In this document: in pieces, positions 44,780 through 56,480 of the stretch | Position numbering within the stretch: position 1 is the stretch's first letter | Layout of the letters: each line of letters opens with the position of its first letter | From: Knoxdaviesia capensis | Lineage: Eukaryota > Ascomycota > Sordariomycetes > Microascales > Gondwanamycetaceae | Direction of reading: 5' to 3' | Assembly: GCA_001510575.1 (NCBI GenBank) | Contig: LNGK01000005.1 | Coordinates: 4,104,682 to 4,168,681, forward strand | Length of the DNA stretch: 64,000 bases | The notes under the pieces: generated by a model | The model's input: the letters and a program-made list of their open reading frames with translations, nothing else | The model's database searches: none | What the model was told of the DNA's origin: nothing | Translations under genes and position numbers: made by a program

Positions 44780-46830
44780 TTATAGTTAGCGAGGAGGGTC
44801 CTGAATTTATCGGAGTTAAAGGGGGTACTATTATTAGTAATAATCTCGACTAGCGGTCCGAATATTACGTAAATACGTGCTACTAGTAACTTCGTAGTAG
44901 CTAAGGTACTATTACGAGGGTCTATAGCTATTATAACGTAGCCGGTAGCGTACTTAATTACCGTTAATAGCTATATCTATTTACTATTAATAATAAAACG
45001 GCTAGTAAAGTCTATTCCCTAGCGTGTTAATAGTCGTATTATTAGGATCGGTCGTAGCGATTCCGTTACTTCGGGGGGCTTTTATAGTAATTAATATTCC
45101 GTATACCGTTAAACGGCCTTATTTATAGCTAAAATTAAGTTAGGATACTATACTCGTTTAGCTAATAGCGTATATAGGGTATTAACGCGCGTATAGCCTT
45201 CTAGCTTATAGACCTTAATAGCTTTTAAAATAGAAGCCTCGTACGTTAGTATTTTTATTAGGATACGGTTAATAACGGTATATATTTCGCCGTAAAAGAT
45301 AGCGAAATAGTCTTAAATAAAGGTCGAAGGGATACGATAGGGGAGTGGATAGCTATTCTCTAGGTAGTTAATAATATCCTAGACGTCGTGCTATCTAAGG
45401 TCGTCTAACTTCTTAATATTAGGGGCGATTAGCGTATCGTTCGTAGGTTATTCGGTATTTATAGTGTTACTTAGAGGCTATTCGGCGTCGTTTTACGGTG
45501 GTCGCGCTAGTAGACGTATCTTAAATCGTTGGTTCGGTGGTCTGGGGGTCTTGTTATTAGTAGTAGGAAAGGTGGAGGTCTCGTTATTAGTAGTGGGAAA
45601 GGCGTCGGTTAACGTGTTATTATCGTTCGTTTCGTACCCTTCCTCCTTATTTATTACGAGCGCTATGTCTATATGCGGCCGTAATAACTAATTAGCTAAA
45701 ATATTAGCTTTACTAGATCGGTAGTAAATACGTACGCTATAGTATGCGATTATATCGAGAAATCGTAATATTCTAGCTAGCTATTCTTACTTAGTAGTGA
45801 AAAGGCGTAGGGTTTCGTAGTTAGTAATAATAGTAATCTCCGTAGCTTCTAACTAGCTCCTCTAATGCTATAATAATATAATAACGGTAAGTATTTCTCT
45901 CTCCTAGGTATTATATCGCTACTAGGTCTTCGATAAAACGGCGTTAAAGTACGTAACTAAGCGTAAAACGCTACGTTTATTATTAGAATCGCGTTATAGT
46001 TAGAATAACGTAGTACCGACGGTATAATTAGAAGCGTTAGTCTCGAGTACTAATAGGAGTATATAGTCGTAGTTACGTAACTCTAGGAGGGAGGCTATAG
46101 TATCGCGAATATCGCGTTAGGCTTATAATAACTTATTATCTAGCTATACTTATACGCCTTTAGGCTTATCTACTCTAGTATACTTATAGAGTAGACGCGC
46201 TTTATATACGAAGTAGGGGATAAAGTAGCGTAAATAGCTAGCGGTATTTAAAAAGCTACGGATCTTAGTAGTAGTAGTAGGCGTTAGTCTTTCGCGGACG
46301 GTAGCTACTTTCTTAGGATCTAGATAAATACCGTAGATAGAGATAATTATTCTTAAAAACTTACTTTCTTTAATAAACTATTCGTACTTCTTAAGGTTTA
46401 ATAATAGTCGATAGTAGCTTAATTAGCGTAGAATAGCGATTATTCTCTTAGCTAATTCTATTATTATCTTACCTTAAATATAAATATCGTCTAAAAGGCC
46501 TATAATAAAGGTACGTACCGGCTCGAGGACCTCGTTTATAAAACGCTAGAAGGTTATAGGTGCGTTTATAAGGTTAAATAGTATACGAAGCTATTCGTAT
46601 TATCTAAATAGCGTAGAAAACGCTATCTTTAGTACTACCTCGGGGTCTATAACTATCTACTAGAAGCCGTCTTCTAGGTTAAGAAAGGTATAGAATCGGT
46701 ATCTAGCGGCCTATTAGAGGGAATCCTCGATATTTAGTAGTAGATAGGCTACTTTTCGCGTAATTTCGTTTAACGTATAGTAGTTAATTACGAAACGGTA
46801 TCTAGGCCAGTTATTACTAGGGAGGGGCTT
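44780..46830 (-). pseudogene. Gypsy copy E pol relic with intact RT Asp-Asp
   Basis: RT at about 46,380-46,830 includes LNLEDGF near 46,665. The catalytic box reads LLDDIYI, with both Asp codons intact at 46,486-46,491. RNase H has LETNAS near 46,031-46,050. The integrase core is at about 44,780-45,060. In-frame TAG/TAA at Gln/Trp positions break it. Confidence 0.85.
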
Positions 46831-48414
46831 CTTAGGTAGTAATAGTATAGGTATAGACTATAGGGAGTTAATAGCGTATTAAATAATACCGAGTAAGAGT
46901 AGTTTATTAGTGAATTCCTTTATAATTTCACGTTAGTAGGGGTTATAGCGGCGTGGGGGGAGAGATCTAGGTTTAGTATCGGCGGTCTTAATATTATACT
47001 AAGTACGGGCCTTTACGTCTAGTCTAGTATCGAAATACCGTAGAATAAAGACGAAGGTGTTATTATCGAAGGCCTTTCGTATAATTATTAGGGCTTCGGT
47101 ATTTACCTTCTTCTATTAGTTTTCTATAATAATACGGGTATTACGAATAGCGTCGCGTTTCGTACGCTCTTTCGTAAGTAATAGTTACTTCTTATACTTA
47201 GGTAATAGCTTTTCGTTAAATTCGATAGTTACTTAGTTAGTATTTACCGTTCTAGGAAACGTTTATCGGGGTAAAGGGGTGCTATTATACTATTACTTAG
47301 CGAGGTACGTAATAAAGGGAAACGATTTAGAGGTAATATAGGAGAGGGTATAGGTATCGGGGTCCGCGGGGGAAATACTATAAATATATATCGATAGAGG
47401 TAAAGGGAGGTTCTTATTATAGAAAGAGGTAGGATTATCGTGAAAAGGGGTGATATTATCGTAGGAAGAGGTAATATTTATCGGACTAGAATCGGTAGTA
47501 GAGGTAGTATAGGTAATAGCGATATTATCTCGTCTCTAGGGAGGGTAGAAATATAGAATAATAGGGGAATCGCGTAGGAGTGTAAGCTTTATCGTGCTAT
47601 TAGCGTTAGTATAACCGAGCTTCGTAGCTCCGCTTTAGCCGATAGTTAGGTTAGTAGGATAGGTACCGTCGGTAATAATGCTAGCTACTATAGAAATAAC
47701 TTCGGATAGTCCGTTAATAGTCGTTAATTAGAAGGAAATAACGATATCGTTAATAATAGCGAAGCTACTATTACCGCCTAGGCTACTAAGGCGTAGGGGG
47801 TTAGCGGACCGGTATAGCGTTAAATAGCGATAGGCGTACGATTTAGAGATAAATACGCTAGCTATTCCGGTATCGATAAATATTATAAGCGGCGTTTATT
47901 AGTTATTCGTTAGTAAACCGGTATAGAGGCGGTATCGTTTACGGTATCTTTCGCGTCGTAGCTATTTTATTAGTATCTTACTAATTAACGTTAATTCCTT
48001 TACTAAAGGGATTATAAATAGTATAGAATAGTAGGTAACGTTAGCGAAATAGTTATTATCTACGTCTAAGCCCGTAGCTTCTAAGAGGGGAGATCCTTCG
48101 GGAGATAAGTCTTCTTTTTATATAGGATATATGCTATAAATAGCGGGCTTCTTATCCCCTTTCCTATTATTCCGCTATCCTTTATCCGTTATTAGTCTAT
48201 CTTTATTCCTAGAGGGGTAGGGAGTAGGGGAACGGTATATCTTTTAGTTATAAGAAGGTCTTCGTAAATAGTTACGGTCGCGGGAGGTATTTCGAGAATA
48301 GTTACGAGGCTCGTAGGAATAACTACGATTATCTATCGTTCGGCCTTAATTTATCGTAAAACGCGTGTTCTAGCGCGCCTTTTAACGTCGATCGTTATTC
48401 TTAGTACGTGGCTC

Positions 48415-48465
48415 CGTATATTCGCGAACCTAATAACCTATCTTTCCGTACCGGAAATACGTAGA
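48415..48465 (-). pseudogene. Gag CCHC zinc-knuckle relic, copy E
   Basis: Same YFRYGKIGY-type block as copy C, with Cys/His converted to Tyr. Confidence 0.75.
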
Positions 48466-50720
48466 TTTATCTCTATCTTTATCTTACGTGATATAATTAA
48501 GTGCTTCTTTACGGGTTCTAAATTATAGCGTTTCTCCTTCCTCTTTAGTCTTTAGCGTGCTATTTAGCTAAGCGGCGTATAATTATCTAGTCTTTAATAA
48601 GTAGTAGGTAGTATTAACTATAGTACGGATACTAGAGTCGGGGGTTATATCCTACTATATCTTATACTATAAGTCCGTAATATTATAACGTAGAATATCT
48701 TCTACTATACGTTAAATATAGTGTGTTTCGAGTAAGTTATTAGTAGAATTCTATACTATTTTAGCTAAAAGTTCGATAGCTTTATATTTAGACTTATTCT
48801 AATAATTAAACGCGAGAGCTATGAATACGCGCGAAGGGGTAGATATTAGTATGCGACTAGAGATAAATATTAATATAGATTCTACTAGTATAGGCTATAG
48901 TATATCGGTATACCGTCGAATAAAATGCTAAAGGGGTATAAATTCGCCTCTAATTACTAGTAGTATTCAAGACGTTTAATACGTATATAGAATTATAGAT
49001 TTATATAAGTAGGTTTAAATACGTATTAATTATACTATAACTATATAGTCTACCTTACTTAAGTAGTTACTTTATAGCTAACTAATAGCTTTTTTACCGT
49101 TTTTCTTACGATCTTCTCTATTACTAATATCCGATAGGAGTATTAGCTCTAGAAACGTCGCTTAGAGGTATTGATACTACCTAATAGCGTACTTATCGTT
49201 TATTAGAGGTATATTATGCTTTATTAGACTACCTTCGATAGCTAAATTCCCGTTTTCTAAACGAGGGCCTAGGAATCATCCTTTAATAGCTAGCTATAAT
49301 AGTAGTATAAAGCTATTAATACTAATATCGGTAAACGGTTTACTTTTAGGTCCTAGATATAATTTCGCTTAAAATATTACTTTAGGGGGTGTCGTTTATG
49401 AGGGTATTCGCTAGAATAGTATAGGAAATATTAGAAATATACCGCTATCGTATACTCCTTATCTATATATATAACCTTATTATCCTTCTAGAACCGTACT
49501 ACCTATACCTCTTAGTATTTATAATATAATATACGGTACTAAGGGCTAGTTTCTCGTTAGTTAGATATTAGTTATAAGTAATAACGGATTATTAGTTATA
49601 GTTACGTTAGAAAGGGGGCTCTTTCTACTTAGGTCGGTAGGTAATAGTGGTCTTATTATCTACGGACTAGCTAATAATAGCGAGGGAGTAGGAAAAGAGG
49701 ATAAGGTAGCTATAGCTATAGCCGGTAAGTTACTATGGCTTATAGCGTCTATTAGCTTTTTTAGAAGCTTTTCTATTATTATACTAATAATAGTATTTAT
49801 ATTATTAGCACGCTCTTTCTCTCTCACTTATCTATTAAAGTTAGACTCTATATAGTCCGTAAGTAGCGCTTTTATTATTTACTTTAATTCCTCGATCGTA
49901 ATAGACTCGGTATATTAAGGCGGTGGACTACTTGCTAGCTATACCGGTAGAATATTTATCCCGTTATCTATAGCCTTTCCTTTCCCTCGTCCTATTATTA
50001 TCCGACGATTATACGCGATAGGGGTTACTTCCGTAGGGGGTTATAGCTCCTTAACTAGTGACTTACCGGTTTATGGGTTAGTTATAGCGCTTACCTTACT
50101 TAAGGCTTTAAGGTTATAGGTAATACTTTTATCTCTTTTATATAGAATACGTTGTTTTTTATCTAATATTCGGCGTAAAAGCGGATATTAGCGGTCTAGG
50201 CTCGCTAGGAAATAGGGGGTTAGGGGTATAAACTAATAGTAAGTAGGAGCGAAAGGGAAATAAATAGGGAAAACTAGGGCGTAATAGTTATAAATAGTTA
50301 GATAGTCTAGATTTATAGGGTTAATGATAGGGGAAAAGAGCGGTAGAAAGGATAACTATTAGAAAAGAAATAGGGCTAGTAAAATAAGAAATAAGACTAT
50401 TAGTATGTAAACAGGGTATAAAGGGGGTATAAAAGCGGGTTAGTCTTAGAATAAGAGGCGGATTAGTAATTAGAATTAAATAGAATAGGAGAATAGGTAA
50501 TAAAGGAAGTCCGTAAATAGAGGTAGTAGAAAATAATCGAAAATAGTAGAAATGTTAAGACGTTGGTTATCGGAATAGTAGGAGTCTTAGAAATAACTAG
50601 AAAAAGTCGTAGAAATAAATAGGTAAAGTTATAGAATAAATAGAAATATCGTAAAAAATAAAGGAAAAGTCGTAGAAATAAATGAAAATGGAGGGATTAG
50701 CTATTAAATGTTTAGTAATA

Positions 50721-51171
50721 GGACTCGAACCTATTAGTGGTATCCGATAGCTTAGGAGGTATGGGAAAGGTACGCGGGAGGCGTATAAAACGTCGGTAAA
50801 GGTAGGGTAATTTAGTGTTTTACCGGAGTAATAGTAGTTAATTAGCTATTAGTTCAGTAAGGACGGAATTAAAAGAAGGAAAATAAAAGATATTTATTTA
50901 ACGTGCTTTCGTTACTAAAAGGAGGTTAAATAGAAAGGGTTTTTGTAAAAGAAGGGTAATTCGTGGTTTACCGTGGCGGAAAGTAGTAAAGCTATTAGCG
51001 GAGGTGAATTCTAAATTAAAAGAAAGGAAAGTCGAGATATCGGTCGATTACGTATCGATTAGGACTCGAACCTAGAGGAAAGGTAGTCGATTACGACGGT
51101 TAGGCTTTAAAGGAAGGTTAATAAGAGATTAATAGTATAAGTATTACGCTTATAAAAAATTAATTTTTTAT
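50721..51171 (-). promoter_or_regulatory. Leader of copy E: two B-box/T-arm-like motifs and a palindrome
   Basis: GGTTCGAGTCC (minus strand) at 50,721-50,731 and 51,062-51,072, and the 20-bp palindrome at 51,152-51,171, as in copy D. In copy C the first motif is mutated (near 27,004-27,014) and the second is beyond the truncation. Confidence 0.55.
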
Positions 51172-51451
51172 AATTCCTAGATATATAGTCTAAAGGACTA
51201 ATAAATAAGTTATAATTATAAGGTACGTATAGAGAAATATATATAAAGGGAAGCTTAAATTTTTTCTATCTTAAGATGTTTCCTATAAAAGCGCGGTAGA
51301 TATCTACCTTTTATAGGTCTTTTGCTAGCTCTTTAAGGCATTTATATATATATAGATATATACCTAAATGCTTACCGCTAGGTAGTATCCACGTGTATTA
51401 GTATACGTTTATACGTAATTACAATGCACTCTGACCTATTGGGGGTCCACA
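51169..51451 (-). repeat. Right (5') LTR of copy E
   Basis: 283 bp, TATAATTCC to GGTCCACA, followed by CCTA. Confidence 0.93.
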
Positions 51452-51455
51452 CCTA

Positions 51456-54400
51456 CTTCGCTTAAATAGTATACTAGCTAGTCACTAGTATTTATAGCTT
51501 TTTAGAGAGTAGAAATAGTATATAAATAATTAATAAGTTATATATTATAATATTAAAGCTCTATTATTCTATAAAAAAGAATTAATATATTAAGCTTATC
51601 CTAATACTAGTATTATACTAACCCTAAGAAATCCTTAACCTAAGTACCGTATCTTCTAATAATTTAAGGGAATATAAAAGCTAGTATCTTTATAGAACCT
51701 TAGATAACTCTTACTAATATCTTAAAGAGAGTATAGTCTTTATAATAGCTAGAAGTAAATAAAACTATTCTTAACTTATCTTATATATAAGACGACTTAG
51801 CTTAAAAAGACTAGGATACTCGGTATCTTCTTACTATACTACGTAAGATACTTATAGGAGACTATACTAAAAATAGGCCGAAAAATTCTATAGTCTATAG
51901 GTACTAAAAAGGATATTCTAGATATCTACCTAGTTTCTAGTAATATATTCGTTAATAGTATTATTAGGATCTACTAGGTAATAGCCGCTATCGTATCGGA
52001 TAATACGATATAGATTACGAAATATACTAAGATAGGCGGGGTAACCGTTATAGGATAATAGAGCGTCTAATCGTAGCTATAGCTTATCCTAGTACTTTAT
52101 ATCCTATACTTTAAGAGTCTAATAATAATAAGTAGCGGCCTATATAGATAACTACTATATTATTAATGTTTTATTATCTTTAGGGGTTAAAGAGATAAAA
52201 TCTTAACGAGACCGATTAGTAATCACGCGTATAATTATATTAGGACTATAAATATTATATAGTATCGCCTCTAGATACTCTAGGTATATTAGCCTAATAC
52301 TACTATCTATTACTATACGTATCTACTATCGACGGTATACCTACGACTAGGTATATATAGCTAGACCTACCCTAGGTCCTAGGTCTTCCCCGCTATATAG
52401 AAGAATAACTATAGCTATCCTATCTATTTTATATATCGTCTAAGATAAATACTTACTAAGTAAGTACCTTAGACCGATATATAGGACGACTAAAAGGTCG
52501 GTAACTAGGATACTATCTAGGTATAGTATCGTAGTTATAATAACTATACCGCTAGTCTTAACTTACGTATTAAGAGTAGTAGTATAGCTAATACTCCCGC
52601 GTATACCTATAATAGCGGGATACTTCGCTTTCTTAGTAAGCTAGGTTACTAGGACGGCCTAGTAAATAAAGATTAAACCTCGCCGACTACTAAGGCCCGT
52701 TATAACGTTAGATAATAGCCGAAACGCCTCCTTATAAAGCGAGTCCCTATTATAAGAGATTACCGTATATACTATAGTAGGCCGGGTATAAGGGACCCGA
52801 TATATATTAAACTAATATAAATAGATAGATATCGGGGCTACGAGCTGAGGTAAATCTTTAGGGAGATATATTAACGCGATAAGGATTACCTAGGTCTTAA
52901 CTAAGGTTAAGAGGCGCCTAATTTCCTATATAGGGGTTATATAATCGCCTCCGTTAGTATTATAAAATATCTAATCTAGCTATCCCTAGTTACGTAATCT
53001 TTAGACCTAGTACGTAAACTAACTAGATACGAAGTTACTAGTAAGTATAAGAATAACTTACGTTAGCGCGTTATATACCTATATATCCTAGATACTTATA
53101 TCTAGTCGATAGCCTAGGAGCTAATTACGGTATCGTTTTAGACGATTAGGATAATTATAGATAATAATAGTATTCTTACTATATAATACGTAGCTTGGAA
53201 TAGCGATAATATACTTAGTATAAGCCGAGAATCTAGATATATAGATAATAAACGGATAGCTCTTTATAATTAGGCTAAGAACCTCCTTTCGTAGCCTTAA
53301 ATATATAGAGGGATCTATTATTATATTACGAAGAGCCTAAACGGTATTAATATATCTTAAGCGCTTTAGTCGTTTCTATCGGGCTACGTTTATATCGGCC
53401 TAGAAGTTAGGAATAGTATTACTAATCCTTCGCTTATTCTATATAATATCTTTAGGCTATATAACTATAAATACCGTATCTAGCGATTCTAGACCGAATA
53501 GATTATGCTACGTAGAGCTAACTATACGAAATTTTACTTAAATAAGAGTAGAAGAAAAAGACGCTAAGGTATAGTCCCGGGCGTATCTTATTCCTCTAAC
53601 CCGTATCGAATAGCTAGCCTATAAGTTAGCTATTACGTCTCTTACCCCTAGATTAAGCCTATTATCGTTATTTTCTTTATTATAGGATAGATCCTCTAAG
53701 ATAGCGTAAACCTCTAGCTTAACTTAGCGCGTAATATAATAGTTATAGAGGTAAATAGTAATATAACGCTAACTTTATACGGAAAGGTCTTATCGCGTAT
53801 ACGATAGCGAGAAACTCTATAGGTACCGTTATAAGATATCTCTTATTAGGAGCTTCTACTTAATATACGGGTTTCTATAGGTATCTAGATATATAGCCTA
53901 TATAAACGAGCTTCGCTCTTATAACCCGTTAGTACTATCTAATAGGTATTAGTAAAACGGTAATACTAGCTATAAGTACTAGACGACTAGCGACTTAATA
54001 TACTACGGTAGGAAGCGGTAGATAACCCGGCTATTATACGTTAGATATAAAGCCTTATAATATACTATTATAAAGGAAACTAACTTATTATCGATAAAGA
54101 TATTTCGTAGGCCCCCCTACCGAGTATTATTCTATCGTAGCCTAAGAATTTCTAGTATTCTAGGTAGTTAGCCGCTAGTAATATAAAAGAGGACTAGTAA
54201 GTATTATTATAGTTAATTTATATTAGCCTAGAAAGCCCGTATAGTATCGATCTTATACTAGGGGGGGTCTAAGTCTATCTAGCTAGCGCTATAGGGACTT
54301 TTATTTACCTAGCGTATAATTATATCTTATTACGTATCTATCTAGGTATTAGACGTATCTAACCTAAACTAGTATCTAAGGGAAGTATTACTATAGTTAT

Positions 54401-56480
54401 TATAGATTAAATCCTAAGGGATAGCTAATAGCTAGCTACTAGGTAGTAACTCTTATAAAGAAGGGCCGAAGACTAGAGTTTCGGTTAGCTAAATAGCCCG
54501 ATTAATAATACCTTATATTAAAGAACTAATTAACGTAATAGTAAAAGTAGAAGTACCGTATATAACCTACCCTCTTTTAAAATAGAGAACTAGCTAGGCC
54601 GTACTATTAGTAATTATCTATATACTATAACTTAACTAGCTAAGTAACTCGTCTATAGGATATAGGCCTAATATAAACTACGCCTAGTGTAAGAAACGAT
54701 CCGTGCTTTTACGTATACGCTCGTTAATACCGATAGTATTCTACTTAGCGGTCTCCTAGATACTAAATAGTAGTTTATTAGCCTTAAGGTCGGCTTACTA
54801 TTCCGTAATAGCCTCGTATAAGATATATAACTAGATAACTTTTAATAGTATAGATAAAGCCTAGTATAATAACCCCGTTAGTATATACGTAAGGGTTATA
54901 GCGGGAGTATTACTATACTAGCGTAGCTCGCTCTAGTATAAGCTACTATCTATCTAGGCGGAGGCTAGAGGCGGTAAGAGAGGCTAATAGAATACTCTCT
55001 ATTTCGCTATACCGTAAAGGATAGTCGAATATAGAGATAAAGAGCTTACTAAGCTTACTACTAAGTAGCTAGTAATAGTATATCAGCTAGCGATAGAGTA
55101 AAAGTATATCCCGTATAAGCTATACCTAAGTATCCGTTAATCGATATCTCTAAGGTAAGTCTAGCTACTTATTTAGTAGACCTAGGGCCGTCCTAAATAT
55201 AAATATAATCGACTTTATAGTAACCTTAACGTAAGCCTTCTAAGTTCCCTCCTCTAGTTAGAGGCTAAAGGGTTTACGCCGCTCTATAGAAGGGTATACC
55301 GTATTTACGTAGGTTAGCGTTACCGTTACTAACCAGGTATTAGAAACGTCGGCCCGTATAGTTTTAATATATTCCTTAAAGGCCCTCTTTATATAACCTA
55401 GCTTAATATCTCTAAGGGCTAGTAGTACGGTAGCGCGTCCGATAGTATCGGCTAAAAACCCTTCTAGATAAACGTCCTACTTAACTCGGCGTAGCTAGAA
55501 GTTAGGCTCGGCTTTAAAGCTAGCTCTAGATATAGTTATAGTTAATAAGCTATTCTTATATACCTTATTATATAGGTCTTAAAGCTACTTAAAATATAAT
55601 AGAGTATTACGTTTAGTAGACTTAGGACCGATAAGAACTAATATATTACTTTTATATAGCTTTATACTAAAGATAGGAGGTATTATTATTATTACGGCTA
55701 CTTTAAACTAGTAGCTATTATTATATAGAAATAGACGTTAATACTAAACCCCTATCCGTTCTCTTATAGACGGCGCTACCGAGTTTACTCCCCTATAATT
55801 AGTACGATAGTACCTCCGTATATAGTTAAGCGAGAGGGTTACGTAAGAATATAATTAATACTTAATACCTAGATAGGGTAGGCTTAGGCCTAGAATAGGG
55901 GGGGGATAGTCGGTAGGTAAAGAGAATACCTTAATATTAACCCTCGTATATATATAGATACGCCGATCGTTTAAGAGAGCTAAAGTAATAGCTACCCGAT
56001 AAGGGGGCCTAATAGCTTTATATTTATTAAGGAGATACCTATTAATATATTCTATTAAAAGGCTATAGTAGTAATCGGTATATATAATTATACTAAGATA
56101 GGCTATAGTAAATAGGCTAATATCGGTCTCTTCTTATATAGTAACTTTATTTATAATCGTTAGCTTAGATTAAAGCTCTTAGAAACGTTAGAACTTACTT
56201 TATAGAGATACGGTCTACGTAAATTAATAGTTTCTTAGAGCCTTTAGATAAATATTAAGATAAGAATTAGGAGATAGTCTACGTAGCTAAGAGAGATATA
56301 CTTCTATAAATCTCTAACCGAAGATATAAGATAAAATAGATAAACGAGTTATATAATAGATACGCCGAAGTAAATCTTAATTATTAACTATCCTTATAAT
56401 TAATATACCTACGGTCCCTAGCCGAATAAGTAGTAAGAAAGTACGAACTATAGGATAACCTAGTAATAGGAAAGTATAAT
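51456..56480. other. RIP-mutated DNA of unidentified origin
   Basis: About 5 kb with almost no CA or TG. No LTR, inverted terminal repeat or copy elsewhere in the window was found, yet the RIP footprint implies that it is, or was, repeated in the genome. A relic coding frame within it is listed separately. Confidence 0.6.
53431..55170 (+). pseudogene. Long degenerate coding frame of unknown family
   Basis: One plus-strand frame (codons starting at positions equal to 53,491 modulo 3) stays protein-like for about 575 codons. Nearly all interruptions are TAG or TAA, as expected from RIP of Gln/Trp codons, and composition is rich in Leu, Arg, Ser and Tyr. A second frame upstream (about 52,887-53,480) is similar, so there may be an intron or frameshift near 53,430-53,490. 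I recognise no catalytic motif. A transposase, recombinase or other transposon protein is plausible but unproven. Confidence 0.4.

Larger units (their letters stand above)
41583..51451 (-). mobile_element. Gypsy-family copy E, complete and gap-free, RIP-inactivated
   Basis: Flanked by CCTA (41,579-41,582 and 51,452-51,455). LTRs are 41,583-41,865 and 51,169-51,451, both 283 bp. The left one begins with unmutated TGTG and the right one ends with unmutated CACA, which gives the true LTR termini. It is the least mutated copy (more TG/CA remain than in C). It is the reference copy for the family: 9,869 bp. Confidence 0.95.

Noticed and set aside
45464..45691. 75-codon plus-strand open frame in copy E
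   Set aside because: It is antisense to the integrase/RNase H part of pol, starts inside a relic and is not open in copies C or D.
50690..51140. Complete tRNA genes in the retroelement leader
   Set aside because: Only T-arm/B-box-like segments are convincing. No acceptor or anticodon stem of proper size could be paired.
55600..55900. Possible RecQ/telomere-linked helicase Walker region
   Set aside because: A GPIRTN-like stretch followed by hydrophobic residues invites the comparison, but no Lys of a Walker A motif or DEAH-type box could be read in a consistent frame.
51456..56480. Starship-type captain (DUF3435 tyrosine recombinase)
   Set aside because: The relic frame is long enough, but I could not find the catalytic Arg/His/Tyr arrangement, and no cargo or element ends are visible.
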